Positions 29,175-37,705 of a DNA stretch of 64,000 nucleotides are shown here, piece by piece. The position numbers and the translations under genes are program-made. Below the pieces are notes generated by a model. It was not told where the DNA came from and ran no database searches. It saw nothing but the letters and a program-made list of their open reading frames with translations. Position 1 is the first letter of the stretch, and each line of letters starts with the position of its first letter. This stretch comes from Microtetraspora sp. NBRC 13810. GTDB lineage: Bacteria > Actinomycetota > Actinomycetes > Streptosporangiales > Streptosporangiaceae. The stretch spans positions 79,695 through 143,694 of the forward strand of contig NZ_BSRQ01000025.1 in the NCBI RefSeq assembly GCF_030268685.1. The letters run 5' to 3'.

Positions 29175-29989
29175 TTCGCGTGCGCGGTTCCGTGATGCTG
29201 ATCGGGCGTCGTCGTTGTGAGGGGGCCGGGGGTGCACAGCGAGCGGACGGCGCGGGTGAGGGCTCGGGTGTGCAAGGGGTCCAGGTGGCGTGACCGGGCG
29301 GTTCGCCGTACCGCTACGGCTAGGGCCGACGGGCAGGACGGGGCGGCGCGGGTGCCCGCCGAGCGGGCGATGAGCCGTACGAGGTCCTCGTTGACGCGGT
29401 CGATCTCCTGCCGGGCACCCGCGAGGTCGGGAGCGTGGGCGGGAGCCTGCCGGGGGTGCGCCCGCCAGTGCCGGTGCAGCGCCCGCTGCACGGTCTTGTG
29501 CGCCTCGATCTGATCCCGGAGGACGCGTACGACCGCCTCCGGATCGGCGCCGCTCCGGGCGGCCAGCGCGCGAACCGACGCCAGCACCTCACGCTCACGC
29601 CCGGGATCGTCGATCGGCCCACCCGACTCCCACTTGGCCGCCGCCACCACCCGCGCCGTCGCGAGCCGATCCGCCGACAACCCGGCCAACGCCCGCAGCA
29701 GCCCACCCCCCGCAGCGGCCACCGTCACGGGGACCACCACAGGATCGGTCACCAAGCGGATCACCGCAGGGCCGGTCGTTGTCTGGGCGGTCACCGCAGG
29801 GCGGGTCGTCGTCGCGGGGGTCACCGTTGAGCCGGCCGCCGTCGTGCGGGGCGCCGCGGGGGTTGTGGAAGGGAGGCCGAACGCGATCACGACGGCGAGC
29901 GCGGGAGTCGCCAGCAGGCCGAAACGGGAGCTTTCTGCGGAGCCTGCGGCGGGGTTCGGAGCACGGGAGAGGGATGGGGGCCGTGGCAT
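29159..29989 (-). CDS. Secreted chorismate mutase (AroQ gamma type)
   Basis: Would convert chorismate to prephenate outside the cytoplasm, as in the periplasmic AroQ-gamma enzymes known from mycobacteria and enterobacteria. From ATG 29989, with AAGGAG seven bases upstream, it has 276 residues. An export signal with hydrophobic core LLATPALAVVIAFGL is followed by a Thr/Pro-rich stretch. The catalytic helices read LSADRLATARVVAAAKWESGG with PIDDPGREREVL, then VLRDQIEAHKTVQRAL. The C-terminal part APSCPSALA..RSRHLDPLHTRALTRAVRSLC carries the two cysteines that form a disulfide in this class. The role of exported chorismate mutase is unsettled. No shikimate-pathway gene is adjacent. Confidence 0.88.
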   Translation of the reverse strand: MPRPPSLSRAPNPAAGSAESSRFGLLATPALAVVIAFGLPSTTPAAPRTTAAGSTVTPATTTRPAVTAQTTTGPAVIRLVTDPVVVPVTVAAAGGGLLRALAGLSADRLATARVVAAAKWESGGPIDDPGREREVLASVRALAARSGADPEAVVRVLRDQIEAHKTVQRALHRHWRAHPRQAPAHAPDLAGARQEIDRVNEDLVRLIARSAGTRAAPSCPSALAVAVRRTARSRHLDPLHTRALTRAVRSLCTPGPLTTTTPDQHHGTAHANHHNT

Positions 29990-30420
29990 CGGTGCGTCTC
30001 CTTCAGTGGTTCGCACGAGGCTTGGCGGACAGCGGACAGCGGACAGCGGACAGCGGACAGCGGGATGGGGGACGGGGGCGGGGACGGTGGAACGGGGGAC
30101 TGCCGATGCTGGTGACGGAACGGTGGGTGGCGGCTCGGAATGCGGATGGCAGGTGCTGCTGGGCTTGGGGGTGACGGACCGGGGCGGGGGCGTGGGGGCC
30201 TGATGCGGTCGGGGCGATGTGGGCGGATGGTGGTGTCACCAGGTGTACCCGCTTCATCGCTTGTGGTGACGGAGGGGATGGCTTGGGTTTCTGGGGGACA
30301 GTGGGTGGCTGAGGGGTAGCGGGGGTGTGGACGTGGGGTGGCTTTGGGGTGGCTTGGGGGTTGCCGGGGGGCGGATAGCGTGGGGGTGGGAGCGAATGAT
30401 GGGGTTAGTGGGCCGAAGGG
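29990..30420. other. Divergent intergenic region (chorismate mutase / PAP2)
   Basis: A 431-base gap between divergent genes. It contains the heptamer repeat at 30025-30063 and, from about 30180 to 30400, strongly G-rich + strand sequence with many GGGG runs. No confident promoter was found. Short frames crossing it lack family sequence. Confidence 0.5.
30025..30063. repeat. Heptanucleotide tandem repeat GCGGACA x5
   Basis: Five perfect copies of GCGGACA (30025-30059) followed by GCGG. It lies 36 bases upstream of the chorismate mutase start, in its leader or promoter, where copy-number change could alter expression. Confidence 0.95.
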
Positions 30421-31590
30421 GTGTCTGTGGGGTTCGCCGACCTGCTGGAGGGGTTGCACCGTGCCGAGATCGGGCCGATCGTCGGTCTGCAGCAGGCGCT
30501 GGAACTGATCGGGCCGCTGCTGTGGCTCGCGTCGGTGCTCGGCGGGGACGGGGTCGTCCTTGTCATGCTGGCGACCGTCTACTGGTGTGTGAGTCCCCGG
30601 GCCGGGATCCGGGTGACCCTGGCCGTGCTCGTCTCGGCCGGTGTCAACGCCGTGGCCAAACTGGTCTTTCATGCCCCGCGTCCGGCGTGGGTGGACGCCC
30701 GGGTGCGTCCCATGTCCGCCGAGGGGTCTTTCGGGCTGCCCTCGGGCCACGCGCAGACCGCCGTCGTGGCCACCGGCGTCGCCCTGACCGGCACACCTAG
30801 CCCACGGCAGGAGCGTGCAGGGACGTCGCCCGGGTCGCAGGAGTCCGTGGGGACGCTGCCCGGGCCGCGGGAGTCGGCGGGGGCACTGCCTGGGGCGCGG
30901 GAGTCCGAGGGGACGCGGTCCCGGGGGCGGGGGGTCGCGGCTGGGCCGTTTCGGGGGCGGGGGGTCGCGGGGGCGGGGTGGTGGTGGGCGGCTGTGGTGG
31001 CCGTGGTCCTGGTGAGCGTTTCGCGGGTGTACCTGGGGGTGCACTTCTTCTCCGACGTCGTCGGAGGGCTGGTGCTGGGGCTGCTCGTCCTGGGGCTGTA
31101 CGTGGCGCTGGCCGGGCGGCTCACGGCGTGGTGGCACCGCCGGGCGCTCGCGCTCCAGGTGCTGCTGGCCGCGGTCCCTGCTGGTGCGATGCTGGGCGCC
31201 GGCGGGCTGGCGCTGTTGCTCGACGAGGGCTGGACCCTGCCCGCGTCCTGGCGGGCCGGGGGTGCCGCCCATCCGGACAGCATGGAACGCGTGGCCGGCC
31301 TGTCCGGTGCGCTGTTCGGCGCGCTGGCCGGGGCGTCGGTCATGAGACGGCTGGGCTGGTTCTCCGCCGCGGGGACTGTCCCGGCGCGGGTGCTGCGCTG
31401 GCTGCTCGGCGTGGTCATCGCGGTGGCCATCTGGCAGGTCGCCGCCGTCGCCGGAGGCTCGGTGGCGGGCGTCACGCTGCGGTACGCGCTGGTGGCGGGC
31501 TGGGTCGTACTGGGCGCGCCGCTGCTCTTCCTCCGCCTCGGCCTCGCCTCGCGACAGGACGCGCCCGCCACCGACGGCCACCCAAGCTGA
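30421..31590 (+). CDS. PAP2-superfamily membrane phosphatase
   Basis: Probable lipid- or prenyl-phosphate phosphatase in the membrane. The three PAP2 active-site motifs are present: KLVFHAPRP, PSGHAQTAV and SRVYLGVHFFSD. There are about seven hydrophobic segments. Between the second and third motifs is an unusual hydrophilic insertion of about 60 residues (TPSPRQERAGTSPGSQES with similar copies, then Arg/Gly-rich), built from a degenerate ten-residue repeat. The C-terminal half has further membrane helices. Start: GTG 30421 gives 389 residues, but the purine run GAAGGG abuts it; GTG 30427, two codons later, fits that Shine-Dalgarno better. Substrate cannot be told from sequence. Confidence 0.88.
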   Translation: MSVGFADLLEGLHRAEIGPIVGLQQALELIGPLLWLASVLGGDGVVLVMLATVYWCVSPRAGIRVTLAVLVSAGVNAVAKLVFHAPRPAWVDARVRPMSAEGSFGLPSGHAQTAVVATGVALTGTPSPRQERAGTSPGSQESVGTLPGPRESAGALPGARESEGTRSRGRGVAAGPFRGRGVAGAGWWWAAVVAVVLVSVSRVYLGVHFFSDVVGGLVLGLLVLGLYVALAGRLTAWWHRRALALQVLLAAVPAGAMLGAGGLALLLDEGWTLPASWRAGGAAHPDSMERVAGLSGALFGALAGASVMRRLGWFSAAGTVPARVLRWLLGVVIAVAIWQVAAVAGGSVAGVTLRYALVAGWVVLGAPLLFLRLGLASRQDAPATDGHPS

Positions 31591-31593
31591 AAG

Positions 31594-31722
31594 ACGCCGC
31601 CGCCACCGGCGACCGCGCGAATCGTGAAGGACACCGGCGACCGCGCGTGGTCGTGAAGGACACCGGCGGCCACGCGTGGTCGTGAAGGACACCGGCGGCC
31701 ACGCGAGGCCGTGAGAGACGCC
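31594..31722. repeat. 29-base tandem repeat downstream of the PAP2 gene
   Basis: Three good copies start at 31623, 31652 and 31681 (core GTGAAGGACACCGGCG), with degenerate copies on both sides. The array begins directly after the PAP2 stop codon. It has no spacers and is not CRISPR-like. Confidence 0.85.
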
Positions 31723-31728
31723 GCGGGA

Positions 31729-31806
31729 AACGGTGGGAGGGAGTGCCGGGAAGGTGGGAGGGAGACCATTGGGAACGGTGGGGGGAGTGCCGGGAAGGTG
31801 GGCAGG
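31729..31806. repeat. G-rich direct repeat upstream of rpe
   Basis: The sequence AACGGTGGGAGGGAGTGCC occurs near 31729 and again, with one base missing, near 31773, each followed by GGGAAGGTGGG. The G-runs could form a quadruplex. It ends about 55 bases before the rpe -10. Confidence 0.7.
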
Positions 31807-31860
31807 TTAAAGAACGGGTGAGGGGGGTGTACCTGGCGGGGACAGGGGATGGCGGGGAAC

Positions 31861-31866
31861 TAGAAT
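31861..31866 (+). promoter_or_regulatory. -10 element of rpe
   Basis: TAGAAT lies eight bases before ATG 31875, and no Shine-Dalgarno precedes the ATG. Transcription should start within one or two bases of the start codon. Confidence 0.55.
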
Positions 31867-31874
31867 CTGCGCAT

Positions 31875-32537
31875 ATGGCCGTACAGATCTCGCCCAGCAT
31901 CCTGTCCGCCGACTTCGCCCGGCTCGCCGAGGAGGCGGCGGTGGTGCACAATGCCGACTGGTTGCACGTGGACGTCATGGACAACCACTTCGTCCCCAAC
32001 CTGACCCTCGGGCTGCCGGTCGTGGAGGCGCTGCTCAAGGCCACCTCCACGCCCGTCGACTGCCACCTCATGATCGAGGACCCGGACCGGTGGGCGCCCG
32101 CCTACGCGGAGGCGGGGGCCGGCAGTGTGACCGTGCACGCGGAGGCCGCCAAGGCACCGGTGCGCACGTTGCGGCAGATCCGGGCGGCGGGCGCGCGGGC
32201 CGGGTTCGCGTTGAACCCCGCCACCGCGGTCGAGCCCTACGAGGACCTGCTCGGTGAGATCGACATGCTGCTGCTGATGACCGTCGAGCCGGGCTTCGGC
32301 GGGCAGCGGTTCCTCGACGTGGTGCTGCCGAAGGTGCGCAGGGCGCGTTCGCTGATCGCCGCGCACGGCGGGCAGGTGTGGTTGCAGGTGGACGGCGGGG
32401 TCTCGGCGGAGACGATCGAGCGCTGCGCCGAGGCCGGGGCCGACGTGTTCGTCGCGGGCAGCGCGGTCTACGGCGCGGACGACCCGGCCGCCGCCGTACA
32501 GAACCTGCGCGACCTCGCCGAGCGCGCCGCGCGCTGA
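31875..32537 (+). CDS. rpe: Ribulose-phosphate 3-epimerase
   Basis: Interconverts ribulose 5-phosphate and xylulose 5-phosphate in the pentose phosphate pathway. The 220-residue barrel shows [13 protein letters not shown], the metal-site segment [37 protein letters not shown] and VDGGVS, all family signatures. The frame is open further upstream, but ATG 31875 begins exactly at the family N-terminus, and the TAGAAT hexamer eight bases upstream implies a leaderless message. It is followed by a hairpin. Confidence 0.97.
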   Translation: MAVQISPSILSADFARLAEEAAVVHNADWLHVDVMDNHFVPNLTLGLPVVEALLKATSTPVDCHLMIEDPDRWAPAYAEAGAGSVTVHAEAAKAPVRTLRQIRAAGARAGFALNPATAVEPYEDLLGEIDMLLLMTVEPGFGGQRFLDVVLPKVRRARSLIAAHGGQVWLQVDGGVSAETIERCAEAGADVFVAGSAVYGADDPAAAVQNLRDLAERAAR

Positions 32538-32553
32538 CCGGCCGGGGAAGTCC

Positions 32554-32592
32554 GCGAGCCCGGCCCCGAGGGTTTCCCGGGTCCGGGCTCGC
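32554..32592 (+). terminator. Terminator hairpin after rpe
   Basis: Arms GCGAGCCCGG (32554-32563) and CCGGGCTCGC (32583-32592) are perfectly complementary, 17 bases after the rpe stop. Confidence 0.7.
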
Positions 32593-32596
32593 CGCG

Positions 32597-32723
32597 TCCG
32601 GGGTCAGTGCGGGAGGGCGGGGGCGTCGGGTCCGGGGTCAGTGCGGGAGGGCGGGGATGCCGGGCCCGGGAAGTGCTGGACGGCAGGGGGTGCCGGGGCC
32701 GGGGTCAGTGCTGGAGGGCGGGG
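32597..32723. repeat. Three direct copies of the oppF 3' end
   Basis: A 26-base sequence occurs at 32597-32622 and 32631-32656 and, with two differences, at 32698-32723. The last copy contains the final codons and stop of the minus-strand oppF gene. The other two are non-coding duplicates just downstream of it. Confidence 0.85.
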
Positions 32724-33739
32724 TCGAGGATGACGTTGCCGCCGTGTGAGGTGGGGTCCTCGGGGAAGTGGCAGGCGGTCAGGTGGCCGTCCCGGTTGCC
32801 CTGGAGGCGTACCAGCGGGGGCTCCTCCGTCGCGCACCTGTCCTGCGCCTTCCAGCACCGGGTGCGGAAGCGGCAGCCCGACGGCGGGTCGATCGGCGAG
32901 GGCACGTCGCCGGCCAGCCGGATCCGCTCGCGCGGCTCGGCCGTCACGTCGGCCTCGGGCACCGCGGACAGCAGCGCGTGCGTGTACGGGTGCCGGGGAC
33001 GCTCGTAGAGGGAGTCCCGGTCCGCCACCTCGACGATCTTGCCGAGGTACATCACGGCGACCCGCTGCGAGAAGTGCCGCACGATGGCCAGGTCGTGCGC
33101 GATGAACAGGAACGCGATGCCGAGATCCCGTTGCAGCGCCTGGAGCAGGTTCACCACCTGGGCCTGGATGGAGACGTCCAGCGCGGACACCGGCTCGTCG
33201 GCGATGATCAGCTTGGGTTCCAGGGCGAGCGCGCGGGCGATGCCGATGCGCTGCCGCTGACCGCCGGAGAACTCGTGCGGGAAGCGGTTGTAGTGCTCGG
33301 GGTTGAGCCCGACGATCTCCAGCAGCTCGCGCACCCGGGCGTTCCTGCCGCCGGGCGGCGCGATGCCGTTGACCTCCATCGGCCCGCGGATGATGCCGCC
33401 CACCGTCTGGCGGGGGTTGAGCGACGAGTAGGGATCCTGGAAGATCATCTGGATCTCGGGCCGGATGGGCTTGAGTTCCCGGCGCGAGGAGTGCGCGATG
33501 TCCCTGCCCCGGTAGCGGACCGTGCCCGCCGTCGGTTCGAGCAGCCGGGCGGCCAGCCGTCCGGTGGTGGACTTGCCGCAGCCGGACTCGCCGACCAGCC
33601 CGACGCTCTCACCCGCGTGCACGGTCAGGTCCACGCCGTCCACGGCGTGCACCTGCGCGACCTGGCGCTTGACGATCAGGCCGCCCATGATGGGGAAGTG
33701 CTTGGTCAGCCCTGACATCTCCAGCAGGGGCTCGCTCAT
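32705..33739 (-). CDS. oppF: Oligopeptide ABC transporter ATP-binding protein (OppF/DppF type)
   Basis: Second ATPase of an oligopeptide importer. 344 residues from ATG 33739, supported by AAGGA six bases upstream. The ATPase shows Walker A GESGCGKST, Q-loop FQDPYSSLNPR, signature FSGGQRQRIGIARAL and Walker B LIIADEPVSALD. The C-terminal oligopeptide-type extension has RHPYTHALLSAVPEAD and a cysteine group (SGCRFRTRCWKAQDRC), typical of this subfamily. The start overlaps the oppD stop as ATGA, so translation is coupled. It is the last gene of the five-gene minus-strand operon. Confidence 0.94.
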   Translation of the reverse strand: MSEPLLEMSGLTKHFPIMGGLIVKRQVAQVHAVDGVDLTVHAGESVGLVGESGCGKSTTGRLAARLLEPTAGTVRYRGRDIAHSSRRELKPIRPEIQMIFQDPYSSLNPRQTVGGIIRGPMEVNGIAPPGGRNARVRELLEIVGLNPEHYNRFPHEFSGGQRQRIGIARALALEPKLIIADEPVSALDVSIQAQVVNLLQALQRDLGIAFLFIAHDLAIVRHFSQRVAVMYLGKIVEVADRDSLYERPRHPYTHALLSAVPEADVTAEPRERIRLAGDVPSPIDPPSGCRFRTRCWKAQDRCATEEPPLVRLQGNRDGHLTACHFPEDPTSHGGNVILDPALQH

Positions 33740-34758
33740 AGGTGTTCCTTGATCTGCTCGATGAAGATGTCCTGCTTCTGGGCCGGGGTCAGGTAGCAGG
33801 CGTCGCCGTGGCCGCGGTGCGGGGAGAGTTCGGGGCGTTCGCCGCGGCACATGTCGGGGCCGGCCAGCGCCTGGAAGTCGCAGCGCGGGTGGAACGGGCA
33901 GCCCGGCGGGACGTTGATCAGGCTGGGCGGGGTGCCGCGCACCGGGACGAGCGGCACGTCGACCGGCGCGTGCAGCCGCGGCATGGAGGACAGCAGCCCC
34001 CAGGTGTAGGGGTGGCGCGGGCTGCCGAGCACCTCGCGCACCGTGCCGCGCTCCACCGCCCGGCCGGCGTACATCACCAGCACCTCGTGGGCGGCGCCGG
34101 CCACCACGCCGAGGTCGTGCGTGATCAGGATGATCGCGGTGCCGAACTGCTGCTGGAGGTCCTTGAGCAGGTCGATGATCTGCGCCTGGACGGTCACGTC
34201 GAGCGCGGTGGTCGGCTCGTCGGCGATGAGCAGGTCCGGGTCGCAGACCAGGGCCATCGCGATCATCACGCGCTGCCGCATGCCGCCGGAGAACTGGTGC
34301 GGGTAGTCGTCCACCCGGGTCTGCGCGTGCGGGATGCCGACCCTGCGCAGCATCTCCACCGCGCGGTCCCGCGCCTCCTTGCGGCTCGCTCCGGTGTGCT
34401 TGCGGAACGTCTCACCGATCTGGCGGCCCACCGAGTGGTACGGCGAGAGCGAGGTGAGCGGATCCTGGAAGATCATCGCGACCTTGTTGCCCCTGAGCCG
34501 CTCCAACTGGGACTTGGGCGCCCGGACGAGTTCGTCCCCGTCGAGGGTGATCTCCCCGGTGATCCGGCTGTGCGCGGGATTGTGCAGGCCGAGGATGGCG
34601 AGGTTGGTCACCGACTTGCCGGATCCGGACTCGCCCACGATGCCGAGCGTGGTCCCCTTCTCCACGTCGAAGGAGAGCCCGTCCACCGCGTGGACGACAC
34701 CGTCCTCGGTGTGGAAGTCGACGGTCAGATCGCGGACCGACAGGAACGGGGTGGTCAA
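33736..34758 (-). CDS. oppD: Oligopeptide ABC transporter ATP-binding protein (OppD/DppD type)
   Basis: First ATPase of the importer, 340 residues. Walker [11 protein letters not shown]-loop [10 protein letters not shown], signature [15 protein letters not shown], Walker [13 protein letters not shown] and the C-terminal oligopeptide motif [14 protein letters not shown] are visible, with conserved cysteines in [12 protein letters not shown]. The start is TTG 34758 with AGGAG seven bases upstream; that Shine-Dalgarno overlaps the oppB stop codon. It overlaps oppF by four bases. The two ATPases differ enough to form a heterodimer. Confidence 0.95.
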   Translation of the reverse strand: MTTPFLSVRDLTVDFHTEDGVVHAVDGLSFDVEKGTTLGIVGESGSGKSVTNLAILGLHNPAHSRITGEITLDGDELVRAPKSQLERLRGNKVAMIFQDPLTSLSPYHSVGRQIGETFRKHTGASRKEARDRAVEMLRRVGIPHAQTRVDDYPHQFSGGMRQRVMIAMALVCDPDLLIADEPTTALDVTVQAQIIDLLKDLQQQFGTAIILITHDLGVVAGAAHEVLVMYAGRAVERGTVREVLGSPRHPYTWGLLSSMPRLHAPVDVPLVPVRGTPPSLINVPPGCPFHPRCDFQALAGPDMCRGERPELSPHRGHGDACYLTPAQKQDIFIEQIKEHL

Positions 34759-34768
34759 CGGAAGGCTC

Positions 34769-35746
34769 CTAGTTCAGCCGCACGCGCGGGTCGATGAAGG
34801 CGTAGACGGCGTCGACGACGATGTTGAACAGCACGATGGCGGTGGCGGAGACGAGCACGACGCCGAGCAGCATCGGCAGGTCCTGGTTCTCCACGGCCTT
34901 GATGGACAGCTCGCCGATGCCGTGCAGGCTGAAGGTCTGCTCGGTGATGATCGCGCCGCCGAGCAGCACGCCGAGGTCCACGCCGAAGATCGTCACGATG
35001 GGCCCCATCGAGCCGCGCCAGGCGAAGCGCAGGAAGACGGTCCGGGTGGACATGCCCTTGGCGCGCGCGGTGCGCACGTAGTCCTCGCTGAGCTGCTCGA
35101 CCATGGACGACCGGGTCATCCTGGTGTAGTTGGCGGTGAAGATGATCGACAACACCAGCCAGGGGAGCAGGAGGCCACTGGCCCACGCCACCGGATTAGC
35201 GGTGAAGTCGTGATATGTCGGTCGTTGGAGGATCTGGGTCTGATCGACCAGAATCCAGGTGGCCAGCACGCCGACGAAGTAGATCTGCATCGACGCGCCG
35301 AGCAGCGACGCCGAACTCGCGATCTTGTCCAGCGCCCGGCCCTGCCGCGCCGCGGCCACCATGCCCGCGCCGACGCCGAAGAACAGGAACACGACCGCCG
35401 CCCCGATCGTCAGCGACAGCGTCGTCGGGAAGCGGTCGACGATCGCGTTGAAGATCGGCTCCTGGTTGACGAACGAGTAGCCCAGGCAGGGGGCGTCGCA
35501 GTGCCCGTAGGTGAAGTCGCGCCCGGTGAAGATGGCGGTCAGCCAGTGCCAGTACTGCAGGAAGACCGGCTCGTCGATGCCCATGTTGTGACGGACGATC
35601 TCAAGGCTCTCCGGCGTGCAGAGCTTGCCGCACGCGAGCCTGGCCGGGTCACGGGGGATCGCGAAGAACAAGAAGAACGTGACGGCGCTGATGATCAGCA
35701 AGATCACCACGGCGCCGAGGATCCTGCGGATCAGGAAGCGGTACAT
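34769..35746 (-). CDS. oppB: Oligopeptide ABC transporter permease (OppB/DppB type)
   Basis: Membrane permease of the importer, 325 residues with six predicted helices. The N-terminus MYRFLIRRILGAVVILLIISAVTF-type helix is typical. The cytoplasmic EAA-like loop (EDYVRTARAKGMSTRTVFLRFAWR) contacts the ATPases. The large external loop after helix 1 carries paired cysteines (ACGKLC and CDAPC), which could form disulfides. ATG 35746 is preceded by GGAGA. It lies between oppA, 160 bases upstream beyond a hairpin, and oppD. Confidence 0.94.
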   Translation of the reverse strand: MYRFLIRRILGAVVILLIISAVTFFLFFAIPRDPARLACGKLCTPESLEIVRHNMGIDEPVFLQYWHWLTAIFTGRDFTYGHCDAPCLGYSFVNQEPIFNAIVDRFPTTLSLTIGAAVVFLFFGVGAGMVAAARQGRALDKIASSASLLGASMQIYFVGVLATWILVDQTQILQRPTYHDFTANPVAWASGLLLPWLVLSIIFTANYTRMTRSSMVEQLSEDYVRTARAKGMSTRTVFLRFAWRGSMGPIVTIFGVDLGVLLGGAIITEQTFSLHGIGELSIKAVENQDLPMLLGVVLVSATAIVLFNIVVDAVYAFIDPRVRLN

Positions 35747-35760
35747 GGGCTCTCCGGTGG

Positions 35761-35798
35761 GCCGTGGCGGGCGGGTCTCGCGACCGGCCCGCCACGGC
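35761..35798 (-). terminator. Intra-operon hairpin between oppA and oppB
   Basis: Perfect 12-base arms GCCGTGGCGGGC (35761-35772) and GCCCGCCACGGC (35787-35798). The position just after the binding-protein gene suggests partial termination or mRNA stabilisation, which would keep OppA in excess over the membrane and ATPase subunits. Confidence 0.7.
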
Positions 35799-35906
35799 GG
35801 GTTTCACTGGGTGACGCGGGTGTCCTGCGGGGGGCGGTCACGGGTGGCGCGCGCCTCCGCGTGGCGGACGGTCACCGCGCGGTACGGATGTCCGCGGGCG
35901 GAACGG

Positions 35907-37694
35907 TCACTGCTTGACGTAGACGTCCGTCGGAGACTGCTCGCCCGTCACGATGTCGAACTTCACCCCGCCCAGACCGGAGCCGTACAGGCCGAAGTAG
36001 GTCTGGTAGGCCTCGGGCACGATCGGGGCCTGCTCCATGATCTGCCTGTCCACGGCGGCCCACGCCTTGCCCGCCTCGACCGGGTCGGTGATCGCGGCGG
36101 CCTTGTCGATGGCGTCGTTGATCTCCGGCACGTTCAGGTGCGAGTAGTTCGGCGCCTGGTCGGCGATCTGCCGGCCGTCGTAGGTCGGCGCGAGCGCGGT
36201 GTAGCCGGTGGGCCAGTCGGCCGCCCAGCCGCCCCAGTACAGGTCGTACGGGTTGTCCACGTGACCGATCGCGTCGTAGTACGTGGTGGAGTTGAGCGGC
36301 TTGGTGACCACCTTGAAGCCGGCCTTCTCCAGGCCCGTCTTGATCGCGACGGCGACCTTCTCCTGGACCGGGGTCTGGTTGTAGGCGTAGACGATCGTCG
36401 GGTTCGGCTGGCCCGCCTCGGTGAGCAGCTGCTTGGCCGCCTCCGGGTCGCCCTGCGGCTTGGCGAGCTTGCCGTACAGGTCGAAGGGCTCGTAGCCGAG
36501 GACGGTCGGGCTCATGATCGTGGTGGCGTACTTGCCGTAGCCGATCTCGCCGCCCTGCAGCTGGCGCTCCTGCTGCATCGGGAACGCCTTGATGATCGCC
36601 TGGCGGACCTTGACGTCCTTGATCCGGCTGGTGTTGATGTTGAAGAAGGTGGTGAACGGGGTGAGGCCCCGGACCGTCCGCTTCATCAGCTCGGGATCGT
36701 TCACGACCTGCTGGAGCCGCTCGGGCGCCACCGGGTTGTGGAAGGTCATGGTGTTCTTGTCGGTGCCGTTGTCGGCGATGAACCGGTCCGTCGACTGGAG
36801 CGACTGGACACCGAACTCCATGTGCCACTTGTCCGGGTAGGCGTTCCGGATCGGGTCCGTCGCCGGGTCCCAGAACTCGTTCCGCTCCAGGTCCAGCGAC
36901 TTGTCCGTGACGTGGCTCACGATCTTGTACGGACCGGAGGAGTACGGCATCTTGTCGTACTTCTCCTTCGTGTCGTGCTTCTCCGGCACGATGCCGAAGC
37001 CGGTCATGGCCACGGTGAAGTTGAAGTCGGTGTGCGCCGAGTTCAGGTGGAACACGATGGTCTTGTCGTCCACCGCCTCGATCGTGTCCAGATGCTTGCC
37101 CTCGTACGGGCCGGTGTACTTCTCACCCTCGGGCAGCAGCCACTGCTCGGCGTAGGGCGGGCCCTCCGGCGTGAACGACGCGAAGAGCCGCTCGAAGGAG
37201 TGCTTGACGTCGGCCGAGGTGATCGCCGAGCCGTCCTGCCACTTGATGCCGTCCTTGAGGACGAACTTCCAGGTCTTGCCGTTGTCGTCGGTGCTGCCCG
37301 GGTCGGTGGCGAGGTCGCCGACGAGCTTGAGGGAGCCGTCGGGGGCCGTCTTGAACTCGGTGAGCTGACGGGTGAACAGCTTGGAGGCGCTGGAGTTGTA
37401 GTTCAGGTAGACCCGGGCCGGGTCGAGGTGGGAGAAGTCGTCCCGGTCGATCATGTTGACCGTGCCGCCCTTGGTGGCTCCCGGCTCCGGGGCGGCGGGG
37501 CCGGTGGAGTCCTGCGCGGTACCCACCGTGATCTTGCTGACCGCCTGCGTGTCCTGGGTCGGGGTGGGTGCCGCGGCCCCGGAGGGAGCGGCTGCGCCGC
37601 CCCCGCCGCCACCCGACGCGCAGGCGGAGAGCGCCAGCGCGCCCGCCGCGAAGAGCGCGACGGTTGCCGCGGCCCGCTTCCTCGGAGATGTCAT
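35907..37694 (-). CDS. oppA: Oligopeptide ABC transporter substrate-binding lipoprotein
   Basis: Extracellular peptide-binding protein of solute-binding family 5, 595 residues. A lipoprotein signal is visible: positive N-terminus, hydrophobic AAATVALFAAGALAL, and lipobox LSAC with the acylated Cys near residue 25, followed by a Gly/Ala/Pro/Thr linker. Family features include GGTVNMIDRDDFSHLDPARVY, KTWKFVLKDGIKWQDGSAITSADVKHSFERL and PYKI. ATG 37694 is preceded by AAGGAAGG. It lies between the two permease genes, so the operon order is C-A-B-D-F. Peptide specificity cannot be read. Confidence 0.94.
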   Translation of the reverse strand: MTSPRKRAAATVALFAAGALALSACASGGGGGGAAAPSGAAAPTPTQDTQAVSKITVGTAQDSTGPAAPEPGATKGGTVNMIDRDDFSHLDPARVYLNYNSSASKLFTRQLTEFKTAPDGSLKLVGDLATDPGSTDDNGKTWKFVLKDGIKWQDGSAITSADVKHSFERLFASFTPEGPPYAEQWLLPEGEKYTGPYEGKHLDTIEAVDDKTIVFHLNSAHTDFNFTVAMTGFGIVPEKHDTKEKYDKMPYSSGPYKIVSHVTDKSLDLERNEFWDPATDPIRNAYPDKWHMEFGVQSLQSTDRFIADNGTDKNTMTFHNPVAPERLQQVVNDPELMKRTVRGLTPFTTFFNINTSRIKDVKVRQAIIKAFPMQQERQLQGGEIGYGKYATTIMSPTVLGYEPFDLYGKLAKPQGDPEAAKQLLTEAGQPNPTIVYAYNQTPVQEKVAVAIKTGLEKAGFKVVTKPLNSTTYYDAIGHVDNPYDLYWGGWAADWPTGYTALAPTYDGRQIADQAPNYSHLNVPEINDAIDKAAAITDPVEAGKAWAAVDRQIMEQAPIVPEAYQTYFGLYGSGLGGVKFDIVTGEQSPTDVYVKQ

Positions 37695-37705
37695 GACTTC
37701 CTTCC

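Noticed and set aside
31594..31722. CRISPR-like repeat.
   Set aside because: Head-to-tail 29-base copies with no unique spacers.
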